A stretch of 64,000 nt of DNA from the NCBI GenBank assembly GCA_037013685.1, contig CM072889.1:16625976-16689975 (forward strand), in the 5' to 3' direction. The notes under the pieces were generated by a model. The model searched no databases and was not told where the DNA came from. It worked only from the letters and a program-made list of their open reading frames with translations. Shown here piece by piece: positions 38,060 to 48,179 of this stretch (the first letter of the stretch is position 1; each line of letters starts with the position of its first letter). A program made the position numbers and the translations under genes. The DNA is from Acridotheres tristis (taxonomy: Eukaryota > Chordata > Aves > Passeriformes > Sturnidae).

Positions 38060-38570
38060 GTTTGTTGCATTTTGAAAATGTTTTTCTTCGATTAATACCA
38101 GCCAGCATATGGAGTTTTCCGCAAAAGATTTGTTAGTGTTTGAGCTCAGGAAGAAAACGTTTTGTTGTTTTGTTGATTGAGCTCTTGCACTGGAGAAAGC
38201 TGCTAATTTTAGCTGGTTCGTAGGGTTTTCTTCAGAGACAGTAAGTGCCAGCTAAGCACTTAGACAAGCCTGTGGATTACAGGCTCCTGTAATTCAAAAG
38301 AACAACGATTCCTGCTTGTTCAAAACCCCCACGTATCAACCTAACGCTGTCTCTTAGACAACTTCGTTGTGCAGGGGATGATTTCAGCAGGTGATTTTAA
38401 TAGAGAATGCATGTGTGCATCAAACCTCCCCTGGAAATCAAATGCTCTTATTTTTGGTTTGCTTTATTATAGCCCAGTGGTTCTTGCAGCAAGCTTTACT
38501 GCACAGCCATCATAGTATGATAAACAACTGAAAGCATCAAAAAGAAAAATGGAAAAAAAATACTGAATAA
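38060..38570. promoter_or_regulatory. candidate enhancer with three short dyads
   Basis: Unique sequence with unusual motif structure. TAAGTGC/GCACTTA inverted arms (38242-38248 and 38256-38262) carry two facing NKX2-like AAGTG cores. GGATTACAGG and CCTGTAATTC (38274-38283 and 38286-38295) pair at 9 of 10 positions and carry OTX/PITX-like GGATTA. ACAAC/GTTGT arms lie at 38358-38370. Several CpGs persist nearby (TTCGATTAATAC, CACGTATC, CTAACGC). It lies about 2 kb before the coding exon. Function is inferred. Confidence 0.33.
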
Positions 38571-39589
38571 TATGAAATTCAAAATGGACAAACCCGAAGC
38601 TAAAAAGAGAGGGGAACGGTTTTATAGAGATAAAATAATAAACCAAAAAACAAATGATTTTGTGCTACTTTGATGTACAGTAAAACCAAATAACACTAGC
38701 ACGGTATGAAAAATGAACAGGTTAATGGTACCTCTGTGGAGTGCTGCTGGAAGTTGTCTTCATTTAAATGCAGAGTTTGTCGTGCATTGATGGAGGGCTT
38801 TGCCACTGTAAGTTGATAGAGTGAAGTTTAACTTAAATTTCTTTGTGAACTAGAAGTCATTTTGGAAATGCTTTCTATTCAAACCTCATTCATTGTTGCA
38901 GCTTAGTTATTTTATACAGTGTTTCACTGTATGTTGTCAAAAGCTCTATTATTCAACAGAGTAAAATCTGTTCTGACCAAAGAGAAGCAGCAATACTTTT
39001 CCAAACCCATGAGGAGGTTGCATTTTTATTAGATGGCTCGAGGAAGAGTTGATTCAAATGGTTTTTTTGGCCTGTAAATCTGTGTTATGATGGCAGGGGA
39101 GGATGGGGACATGTGCACACACTGATGTAAGGGGTGGAGGTGATAGCTGAGAACAAGAGTTCGATGGGACCTCTGACATTTTGGATTAAAATCTGCATCC
39201 ATACCTGGTGGGTTTTTTTGGCAGGTTGGGCTAACTAACACTTGGTTTGATCTGTAGTAGTTTTAAACCCACCAGTCAGTGTGTGAAGGTAAGGGGTGAG
39301 CTTTGCAAAGCTCAGGGTTAAGTTCATGCTGCCTTTCAGAAGGAGATCTCTTGGGAAGGATGAATTAGGGAAACCTTATAAATACGAGTGCCTAGCAAAA
39401 GACTTTGAGAATATGGAAAATATAAGCGAAATAAAAATAATAGCAATTTTCGACTGTGTGGCTGAAAGCAACTGAATGCCTGAAAGCCCCTTTGTTTAGA
39501 TCATGTTAGATGCTGCAAATACCAAAAATCAAACAGACATCCTCCCTAGGCATGGCAGGAAGAGTCCCAAATAAAATTTAGAGATAAAA
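38571..39589. other. intron, nothing recognised
   Basis: AT-rich unique sequence leading to the LTR. The true LTR start could lie in its last 100 bp. Confidence 0.45.
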
Positions 39590-39930
39590 AAACCAATAAA
39601 ACATGGTAATATAGTAATTCTTATAGGTTGCATGCAAATGTTAGAGAATTTGTATCTTGTATTAGATTAGTTAGTGGAAATTAAAATATTCAACATAGAA
39701 GAAGATTTATTATATTATAAATGGGAAAATCTCTCTCTTCATTCTTACTTTCTTATGCTCTCCCCTCTCACTCTCACTCTGTCCCTCTCGCTGTCCTGCT
39801 CTGAGCTGTGGCTGCAGTTCCTTGCAGGGCCTCATATAAACCCACAACCTACAAAATAAACTGCAAATTTCAGACCAGAATACAGAGAGCTCCTGAGTTT
39901 GTCCCGACCGTCCCAAGGCAGCGATTCCTG
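39590..39930 (+). mobile_element. probable avian endogenous retrovirus LTR (solo), sense to DACH2
   Basis: The order of parts fits an avian ERV LTR. An AT-rich U3-like stretch (TTATAGGTTGCATGCAAATG near 39624) is followed by a CT-rich tract (39731-39800), a TATAAA box at 39835-39840, an AATAAA poly(A) signal at 39855-39860 and a short U5-like stretch. The match is from memory of avian ERVL-type LTRs. Ends are approximate, and I could not fix the target-site duplication or the TG/CA termini. No gag, pol or env frames adjoin it, so it is read as a solo LTR. It ends about 400 bp before the coding exon. Confidence 0.5.
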
Positions 39931-40174
39931 CAGAGGTCCAGAGGTTTTGGGGCTGTTGCATTCAGGGTTTCAGCTCCTCATCTTCAGGCATCACAGGCTG
40001 TGTTTTCCTGTGGTTCAGGTGCATAGCACACACTGTGGAGCAGGCACTGCTCTAACCCTCCACCAAGCACCTGTGAGGTCATGGAAGCCTTGGATAATGG
40101 AAAAAAAACCCCTTTCTGCTGGCTCCTGTGAAACCTGTGCAGTTCTTCCGTGTTTAACCAAGCGATTTTTTCCC

Positions 40175-40199
40175 TTTTTTTTTTTTTTTTTTTTTTTTT
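40175..40199. repeat. T25 homopolymer upstream of the DACH2 exon
   Basis: Run of 25 T followed by CCCCTAG, which together mimic a splice acceptor 130 bp before the real one. Confidence 0.95.
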
Positions 40200-40206
40200 C
40201 CCCTAG

Positions 40207-40336
40207 GCACGGACTTCTAATGTTTATTTTCGCGTATCACCGGTGGCTCACGTATTTTGTACAGATCGATGGCGTGTGCAGTAAGCCGATGTTTCACAAA
40301 GAAAATGTTGTTTTCATTTCTCTCTTGTCCCACCAG
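40207..40336 (+). promoter_or_regulatory. CpG-rich intron flank with a decoy splice acceptor
   Basis: The 130 bases before the exon hold several CpGs (CGCG, ACCGGT, CACGTA, ATCGATGGCG), unlike the surrounding intron, which suggests constraint. The segment is preceded at 40175-40206 by a 25-T run and CCCCTAG, which looks like a strong acceptor. Splicing there would add 130 nt, shift the reading frame and meet a TAA after about 25 codons. The true acceptor is at 40335-40336, where the downstream frame matches DACH2. The upstream site is therefore read as a decoy or a conserved flanking element. Confidence 0.4.
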
Positions 40337-40452
40337 CTCCCGCCCAGGACGACCCCCCAAGCGCTCCCTGGGAGTGGCGATCCAGGAAAATGCGCGGCTG
40401 CTGCCCCACGGAGTTCCCGGGCTCCTGTCACCGGGGCTTATCTCCCCAACAG
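40337..40452 (+). CDS. DACH2: DACH2 internal coding exon (linker after DACHbox-N)
   Basis: This is one coding exon of dachshund homolog 2, a nuclear transcriptional cofactor of the Ski/Sno/Dac family that works with EYA and SIX proteins in eye, limb and muscle development. The 116-nt exon follows a pyrimidine tract ending CCCACCAG and is followed by a GTAATA donor. It enters with one base completing a Ser codon, carries 38 full codons and leaves one base (G) of the next codon. The peptide begins SRPGRPPKRSLGV, continues with QENARLLPHGVPGLLSPG and ends ISPT. The Arg/Pro/Lys motif and the PGLLSPG segment are diagnostic of DACH proteins. The DACH1 paralogue, as I recall it, reads RPGRPPKRTQSV and VPGLMSPG here, so this copy fits DACH2. 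The exon lies just C-terminal of the DNA-binding domain and corresponds to the second coding exon of simple DACH gene models. Five or more CpGs stand out from CpG-poor intron. Identity is near certain; exon number is inferred. Confidence 0.95.
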
Positions 40453-40581
40453 GTAATAAAATCCATCAGATGATCAGCCTCATCTCTCCGTACTGCGCAG
40501 CAGTTAAAATAAACTAATATTGATCTAACTGCCTTGTCCTTCAGGGCTTTTGCAGGCTTTACCAGAGGTTACATTATTGAA

Positions 40582-40605
40582 TTTTTTTTTTTTTTTTTTT
40601 TTTTT
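40582..40605. repeat. T24 homopolymer downstream of the DACH2 exon
   Basis: Run of 24 T, 130 bp after the exon donor. Confidence 0.95.
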
Positions 40606-40725
40606 GGTGAGCGTTCATGAAAACTCTGTTTTGCTGCTGCAGTGACTGAAATCTAATGGCTTTGTAATTTAGTTCTTTATTAATTGTAATTTCCTTACCG
40701 GAAATTCCATGAAATGTGTTATTTT

Positions 40726-40752
40726 AATAAAAGCAAAAAAAAAAAAAAAAAA
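40726..40752 (+). other. AATAAA followed by A18 tract
   Basis: AATAAA at 40726-40731 is followed after four bases by 18 A. It could be an intronic poly(A) signal, the tail of a decayed retrocopy, or chance. No retrocopy body was recognised upstream. The genomic A run would prime oligo-dT and create false transcript ends. Confidence 0.4.
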
Positions 40753-41379
40753 CAACCAAAAAACAACTAACAACCTGAGAAGCTGAACTATTGTCTGGGA
40801 GGCCTGTAAGAAGCATTTCTTCCTTTGAAATGCATGTGTGTTTTAGTTCTCGTGGGATCTGAGCAGCGTGGCTAATGCCTGGTGTATTGTAACCCCATTA
40901 ATGTGTGCTGGGGAGAGAGAGATGCTTGTAGGAATTACAGAAGAAACACTTGAAAAGCAGATAAGTCCATGTTGCCACAGTGCATTGTGCTTTAATAATC
41001 TGCTTTCAATATCATAAAGTGAAAAATCTAGCATGAAAATATATGGAATTATAAACATAATTTAATGCCTAGTATTTAATTTCACTTCATTAATTTATTA
41101 ATAGAGTTTAAATTAAATCTTGTGCTATCCTGATGAGTGTTTTAATTTTTTATTAATTGCTGTATGCGAAAGGTAAGTTGATTTCCATAATAAAGCTATA
41201 TTCACAGTCTGTATTCATAAAAGTAATTGCTTAAATATTCAACAGGCTTAGCAGTTTCAGGATTGCTGTCAAAGTCCAGTCTAAATAAACTGTAGCTCCC
41301 TAATAACCAAACACAGTGAAGTGTTTAGGAGAATATAAAGTCGTAGAACATGTAACAGGAAAAGCAGAATGAAAAAAGA

Positions 41380-42400
41380 TCCTTGCTGGGAGTAGAGTGC
41401 CGTCTCTGCTGATGTCACAGATGGCTCTGATGGCAGAGCCCGTGCCCTGCACCCGAGTGACACAGCGAGAGTTTTCATTGCCCTGCAGCCCCAGGTGTCC
41501 CAGGGATGTCCCAGGGAGCCAACCCCTTCCCTGTGCGAGGGGATAAAGAACATTGCTCCACAAGCTTTGCAGCAGCCTGAGCTGGAGCACTTAACCCGGT
41601 GTGAGAGCCCTTGGCCAGAGCGCCGTGGCACAGCTGGGCTGCTGCAGCTTGTGCACTGCCCGTGGTTGTGACAGGGATCCACGGCTGTGACTTCCCTCCT
41701 GGAGTTTATAAATGAGGGGTTTTGTAATAGCTCTGCCGTGTTCTCAGCTCAGGAATTTCATGGATTCCTGTTTATGTTACTGCTGATAGACAGGAAAGCA
41801 CAAGAGCCTCTTGCATTGATAAATTCCTCCCCGAAATCCAGAATATTCCACGTTACTTTTCCACTCTGTGTGTGTGTGTGTTTGCAAATAGGACACCAAA
41901 TCACACAGACTGCCATGTTGCTTCAAACTGGGAAATATTTTAGGATGCACAGTGAAGTACCACAGACACATTCTGTGTCTCACAGATATTTTGAGTAGCA
42001 CACAGTTTGAGTAGAAGATTATTAAGTTGAATTTCCAGGCTGCTGGGAGTTGTCTGGAGCCTGAAGTGTGAGTGGGCTCCATGCCCTGTATTTAGCACAC
42101 ATGGGAGGGGTGTCTGTCAGGGCAGCCTTTCCCTGACCTTGGGGGAACCTTGGGGAGTCCCAGACCGTGTGCCTGGAGCAGCTGAGGGGGTTTGGGAGCG
42201 GCTTGGAGGGGACAATGTCCCTTTCAGGGCGTGCTGGTGTCACCAGGGGCTGCAGACAAGGAGCTGGCAGCACCGGGGGGCTCCCAGCTCCTGAGCCCTG
42301 GCACTCCCCAGGGGCTCCTGGGCTTATCCTGTCCCTAAGGAAAGGGCAGGGTAAGAGCTGGGGGAGGCAAAGGGGCCAAAAGAGCCTCTTGTAAACTCCA
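41380..42400. other. intron with two GC-rich patches, no gene seen
   Basis: Patches at 41390-41690 and 42030-42400 are GC-rich with open frames on the - strand. No splice-bounded exon, recognisable peptide or clear repeat family was found. A short (TG)7 run lies at 41867-41880. Confidence 0.4.
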
Positions 42401-43101
42401 TGGGGAGCTGGGCTGTTGTGGCTCTCAGATGTGAAGTCCCCATTCATTTGTACCTCTTGACACTCAAATTACTGATTGCTTTACTCTGGGTGCCTGCCCT
42501 GCTGTGGGATTGGATTCTTCCCTTTGGCTGAAATAAGAACAAAATGGGTTTCAACACTTGTGACAGAACAGAGATTTTTCTTCCAGATTTCCAAGTGGTG
42601 GACAATAGACTGGAATAAAAGCTGCTCCCAGCTCCCATGTGGATGTTTGGATGGCTGTGGGAGGGGAGCAGGACCAGGACTGAGCAGATTTTGCAGCATG
42701 GGGGGGTTGGATCCATCCCTTCCAGAAGAGCAGAGGCTGACAGGGAGGCAGGACAGAGGTTTTTTTTTTTTACATCTTGAGAACTCCTTTGGCTACCTGC
42801 CCCCTCTGACTGCAGTGTAATTGCCTGAAGCATTTCCTCTGGATATCTTCTTGTCCTTGATAATCCTTGTGTCTGAACTTGCCCATTCTTCCTACAGCGC
42901 AGATATGCAGATGTTAATGTTAGTCTGCCTACATTATTCAAATTAAAAAAGAATTTCACTCTCCTTATGTGGCTCCCTCATTTGCTATGCCCAGCTTAGC
43001 ATCCGAGTTGTTCTCTTCATTTTAGTAACAGGCTCCACATCAGCAAATGCAACATGATTCATCCAGCATTGCATTTTTTTTCATTTTTACCTCCTCTCCA
43101 G

Positions 43102-43149
43102 CCTGCTGTCTCGTTGGAGTGGAGGCAGTGGAGTCCGGGCTGGCTCTTG
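43102..43149 (+). other. candidate 48-nt cassette exon in the DACH2 intron
   Basis: A long T-rich tract ending ACCTCCTCTCCAG precedes this segment, and a near-consensus GTGAGATGG donor follows it. The length is 48 nt, a multiple of three. Joined after the DACH2 exon, which leaves one base, it stays open and would add ACCLVGVEAVESGLAL. It lies in a locally CpG-richer patch (43102-43260). I know of no matching peptide in DACH proteins. The opposite strand also shows exon-like signals here (a TACTAAT branch-point-like motif, CCCCCTCCAG, then GAG|GTAAAA), so the call is uncertain. Alternatives are a conserved non-coding element or chance splice signals. Confidence 0.3.
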
Positions 43150-45479
43150 GTGAGATGGATGGGTCTCGAGAAGTCGCAGTTGTGGCTGCAGAGCTCGCAG
43201 CTCTGTCTGGAGGGGGTATTACAGAGTGATGATTAGTAACTTCCTGCAGACTCAGACGAGCCATCTGTGTTTCCACTCCTTGAAATGTGCTGTTATTTTC
43301 ATCACCCATTTGGTTTGTGTCAGCTCGGTTTACATGGTCATTTTCACATAATAAACAGGTAGTTAAATTAGGCACACTGCATTTCCCAGTGTGGAGGGTA
43401 TTTTTTTGACCTCTTGGCACGGCGAGCTCCATCTACTCTCAGACCTAAGTAACGTGTGAAGGAGCTGTAAGTGAAGCCTCGACCTTTTTAAAGGTTTGTA
43501 GGTACTTTCCACCTTGAGGGAATGGGAATATTTGGGTGACATCTGGGTTACTGCTGCTCCTGAGGAAGATGAGGTGGTGTGTGTGAGATGCAGACCCCTG
43601 GGAAGGACAGGAGCAGAGCCCTGACTGCATCCTTCAGAAGCTGATGTTAAGCACACTGTCCATTTCATGTTAACTTAGGAGAAAGCGTTTTCCTTTTTGT
43701 ATTGGTGTAGGAAATGTGGGAATCAGCGTGGTGCCCCAGCCTGCTGAGAGGGCAGAGCTAAAAACCTGCATGTCACAGAGGGATGGTCATCAAAGGCTCA
43801 GCCCTTCAAACAATGCCCTGGGATGAAGTGACGTGAACAAAAAAAGGCTTTATCTCCTATTAATGCACAGGTCTTTATCATCAGTGTATCTTAACAGCTG
43901 GGACTTCTCTGTGGAATAGATTCCCAAGGAAGTTTTGGGGTCTGAAGCACGAGTTTGAAATCTGTTACGTGATTGAAGCCAATGGTTCAAACTGTTCATA
44001 TGGAATGAAGCTGAAAGAGTGGTTGGACCTTTTGATAGTTATCTGTGCAACTCCAGTTCTCCTACCCCTCATTTGGGCTGCCCTCAAAAAAAGTTAGAAA
44101 ACCACTCTGCCTTTTTTGTGATTTTTCTCTGCTCAGTCTGTGGAATGGCTGCTGTTATTTCAATAAAAGCATTTTGGGGGCTGCTTCATTTTGTCTTCAA
44201 GGTATTGGGGAGGGTGGCTCACGGAGGAAATCGTGCTGTCACTAGAGCTTTGTGGGATGGTGGTACAGGGCACACAGCAGCTGTGTGGGGCAGTTTTGGA
44301 GGCAGTGGGATGGGATTTCTTTGTCCATAGGCTGGTCCTGCAGCTGGAACTGGCAGGGGCTGTTTCAGGATGGTGAGCACGAACCTGTTTGAAACATCCC
44401 TGGTGGCATTTTTGGAGCTGTGGCAGGGCTGGCAGGGGACAGCTGGGAGGTCAGCAGAGGGATCACAGTGAGGATTTAGGGCTGGGAGCTGCTGGTGGGG
44501 AAACCTGTGAGAAGAGGGAAAAAAAAGGCATTTTCAAGTATGTACTCAGAAGCAAACCTCCTGCACTGCCAGTGTGTAAGATAAACTATTTTCATATCAG
44601 CTACGTTAGTTTCACCCCTCTTGAAATGATTCTTCTTTTATTTCATAAGCAGTTAAAATAGACACTTTGTCTAGAGTTTTTAAGAATGCAGTGTTTAAAA
44701 TATTGACTCGTTTGTACAGATACAAATACTTTTTTCAGAACAGTTTTGTCTTATTAATAGTTAAAAGAATCTGTTGTGAACTTAATAGTTTCAGGTAATT
44801 AATAATTCAGTGGAGTTAATATTTTAATAGCTGCACCAAGTCACATCATTGTGGGACTCGAATAGAGCAGCTCACAGGATATGGTAACTTCATGTGTTCC
44901 TTCCATTCAACAGCAGCAGCCACTTAGTCTTTATTCAGAAAAGAGAGGATAAACCAGGATTTGCTGCAGTCTTTGGGCATTTTGAGAGAGGAGTGAAGGA
45001 GACTGGAGCCTTTTGTGGTCTCTGGTGCCCAGTTGTGTTTATCAAGGTGGGCACACATCAGCCAGCACAGCCTGTGGCAGCTCCTGCTGCCAGCAGTCCC
45101 ACAGACCCTGTCCTCACTTCCAGCATTTAGCTGAACATTTCTGTGTGTTTACATCCCATTTCTGTGGCTCATTTTGCTGTTTACAATTACCCTTTTTTTT
45201 TGTTGTTGCTGTTGTTTTTTTCGGTTGTCATAGGTGACATTTGAAAGTTCCATTTATAATGAGAAACATATGCAGGACTTTGTCATTGTTGGCATTACCT
45301 GGCTTGGTAGAAATTATTATTTTTAATCAAAGGCAAACGCACTGATTAAGGATGCCACAACACTCCTCTGCCTATGGGGAACGTTAACAGTTTATAAATT
45401 GTTCTTGGTGACAATTCAGTAGTGAATTACTTTGATATATATGGCTAATAAATTAATATGATTAAGTTAATGAGTAGTA
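43150..45479. other. intron, nothing recognised
   Basis: Mixed composition. The - strand frame reaching 43432 is open for 130 codons and is Ser/Thr/Ala-rich at its end, but I do not recognise it. The rest shows no exon signals. Confidence 0.45.
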
Positions 45480-45790
45480 CAAGTGTTGCCAAACTCCACT
45501 CGTCGGGCTTTTAATGCTGCTCCACATTTGCAGCTCGAGCTTCCCCCTGTGGTGAGAGGATCAGTGCTACCTACGCACTGTCATTGTGATAAATGGCATA
45601 TCCCACAGTGCCCTGCACTCCATCTGCTGTGTCCCCAAAATGAGAAATATTTTATACAAATCACACACTCAGAAGCTCAAAGGACTGTGGAAAGATCTAT
45701 TTTTTCAAACAATAATAAAAATGCATACGTCTCTTTAGCAACTCTTCATTTTTACTGTCATAATGAATGCAGATAGATTTGGGAAATGAA
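45480..45790. promoter_or_regulatory. candidate conserved non-coding element
   Basis: Unique block with persistent CpGs (ACTCGTCGGG, AGCTCGAGC, CTACGCAC) and no repeat signature. An open frame of 97 codons crosses it on the + strand, but no splice sites or known peptide support coding. Scored as possible non-coding constraint. Confidence 0.22.
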
Positions 45791-46352
45791 AGCTCGTGTG
45801 AGTAACATAGGAAAGTTATCCACTACACAGTAAAGCTGACAAATAAGTTACATGTGCGCTCTTTCATTTTATCATGAAATGTTCTCAGATAAAAAATGAT
45901 GTTAGAACATCTATTTAACTGGATTTTAAAATTAAAGACCATGTGTGCAGCATGATTGAGTACCACCCATCTCATGCCAGCAGATTTCTGTGCTGAAGGG
46001 AGCCTGAATTGGAGTGAATGAGGAATGCAGGATCATATCATTACTCTTTTAATACAGCCATTCAGTCGAGTTCTGATAATCTGAGAACTATACTTGGTGA
46101 CTGTGAGTCACTCAGTTCCTCTCTTTCCTTTTCTCTTTTAATATTATCTTTCTTTAAGGATCCATTTTCAGTGTCTGCTCTGTCGGGTGGGACATTACGT
46201 TTCTGACAAACAAATAGCTAAAGCTGTTGAGATTTTGCTGAATGGTTAACCTTGTTGTAAATTTAATTTACACTTAGCCTCAGCTACTAATTACTGTCTG
46301 AGAAGTGTGAAACTCAGCAATATACTTTGATTTTTATGCATTTGTAAAAATT

Positions 46353-46370
46353 AAAAAAAAAAAAAAAAAA
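46353..46370. repeat. A18 homopolymer
   Basis: Run of 18 A after TTTGTAAAAATT. Confidence 0.95.
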
Positions 46371-48179
46371 TTGATCCTACCGAGTTCCTACATCTTTAGA
46401 GAAAACAAAGTTCAACCAGGGGTGGTCACACTTAGAGAACTACGTCTTTATAATTTTGACACTCAGGGTAGGGCTGCACTGAGCTTGCCTTGATTTGCAG
46501 ATGGAAGGGAGGCATTTGAAAAAGCTGGCTGAAGTGTCACAGAGTTAGCAAAACCAGTAAGTTTTCTTTCTGTTTTTAGCATCCATGGCATTCTTTTCTA
46601 CCAGCTCTTCTGTGAGTCTCCTGTCTCACAGCACTGAGGTCTGCAGTGATCATAGGACCTGTCTGCTTCTCTCTTTTAAGTTATTGTTAAGAAGTGCCTT
46701 AAAGTCATAAATAGCATCAGGAGGTGTGAAGGGTTTGCCTTCAGCACTCCCTGTTTTCTGGAGGACTGTTCTGGCAATAACACTTTTCTAACTGAACTGG
46801 TTTTGTTAGGTCTTCTTTTCCTTTGCAGCCACACTTTGATAAAGTTGAGCAAATAGTCACCAGTATCACAAACAAGTGGAGTTAAATGCATCTCAGTGTG
46901 TTCGTGTAGGATTCCCACACTGACTGCATTTTGTGTATCCAGCAGTATTTCAAAGACTTGTTAAACTCAAGTTACCTACAAGCACTTAAATTCTCACTTC
47001 TGTGACCTAAAACTAAATAGGTACAATTTTAACTGGAAGGATAATACACCTGGTTTAAGAAAAATACTGATCCATCATCTACTTGCAATGCTAAAGGGTG
47101 CTATATTTACATAAATAATATTCTATTGAAATGCAGCATTTAGGTCTGCATTAGATTGGAGTAGTGTGGTTTCCTAAAGGAAAGCTTTATAAAGCTGTAT
47201 TTTGGAAAAAATCTTGGTATAACAACACTGGTGAAGTTATGCAGGAAAAAGGAGAGAACGAATCTCACTGGATTATAAAATAAGCATGAAGTGTACTTAA
47301 ATCCAGGTGGTTCCATAGCTCTGGTCAGGTACTGAGTGCTTTCTTTGTGATTTGAAATGTGTTTGTGCTCTGGTCCTTGTCCTGGAGTCCTACATGAGAG
47401 CAGTGTGATTTAAGATCAGCAAACAAATAATCCCATTGATTTGGCTTGGTGTCTTAAACACGAGTGTTTTCCTACTTCCCATAGAGTTTGGGAGATCAGG
47501 TTCTGTCAGGATTCTCCACAGAATTGCAAATGCAGTGAGTGCCTGATCCCAGGATCACAGCTTGGCTGGGGTGGTGTCTCCTGCACAGGGACAATGTGCT
47601 CTTCTCTCAGCCCTTCCCCAGCAATAAAATGTGATGCCAAGGGCTGGCAGCAAATTAGAATTCGTGATGAGCAGGAAACATCTCTTTCTGAGCAGTCTGA
47701 AGAGGTGCACATTTTTATTTGGAAGCAAGAATAACTGAACTAGATTGATTGCCTGATCACTCTCACAAAGTGAGGTTGTAGTAGGATTTCACTGGAAATG
47801 TGTTTGTGCTGTATAAACTGTTTTAGCTGTGCAGTTTTATACAGGTTGTATAGTTGTCCAGCTTAGTTGTATAAACTGTTTTATCACAGTGAGCATTAAT
47901 TGGTGTAAAGCAAAACGAGCAGACTTACTGAGTGTAGTGTTGTGCAGCATCCTCTGCTGAGCAGAGGTTTTGCTCTTGGTTTGCTGGTGGCACCTGGTGT
48001 TGCTGATCCTGGGTTGTCCCTCTTTGAAAGATAAATGTAGGGCTGCAGTTCTGGAGGACTCCATCTAGAAACCAAATTCATGCTGAAAAGCCTTTGTAAA
48101 AAAAAAAAATAAGAAATTCCTCCAGCTACCAACCTCCTGTGACTTGAATATGAAAAGCTGCACTTCAGAAAGAGAAGCA
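46371..48179. other. intron, nothing recognised
   Basis: Unremarkable AT-rich intron; no repeat family or exon signal found. Confidence 0.5.

Larger units (their letters stand above)
1..40336 (+). other. DACH2: DACH2 intron, 3' portion, upstream of the coding exon
   Basis: Inferred intron, because the only exon recognised begins at 40337 and needs an upstream exon ending in two bases of a Ser codon. I looked on the + strand for the DACHbox-N exon and for a short basic exon (Arg/Lys-rich, reported in some DACH isoforms) and found neither. The sequence is AT-rich and CpG-poor, with stop codons in all frames apart from repeats. Intron identity follows from gene structure, not from transcript evidence. 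Confidence 0.8.

Noticed and set aside
41281..41682. 133-codon - strand frame
   Set aside because: GC-rich patch; the peptide has no recognisable domain and no splice-bounded structure.
42160..42230. Possible CR1 fragment (GGAGCAGCTGAGGGGG)
   Set aside because: Only one short CR1-like word in GC-rich sequence; no 3' end or adjacent CR1 order.
42444..42959. 171-codon - strand frame
   Set aside because: Low-information peptide with no domain or homologue recognised; overlapped by similar open frames on the other strand.
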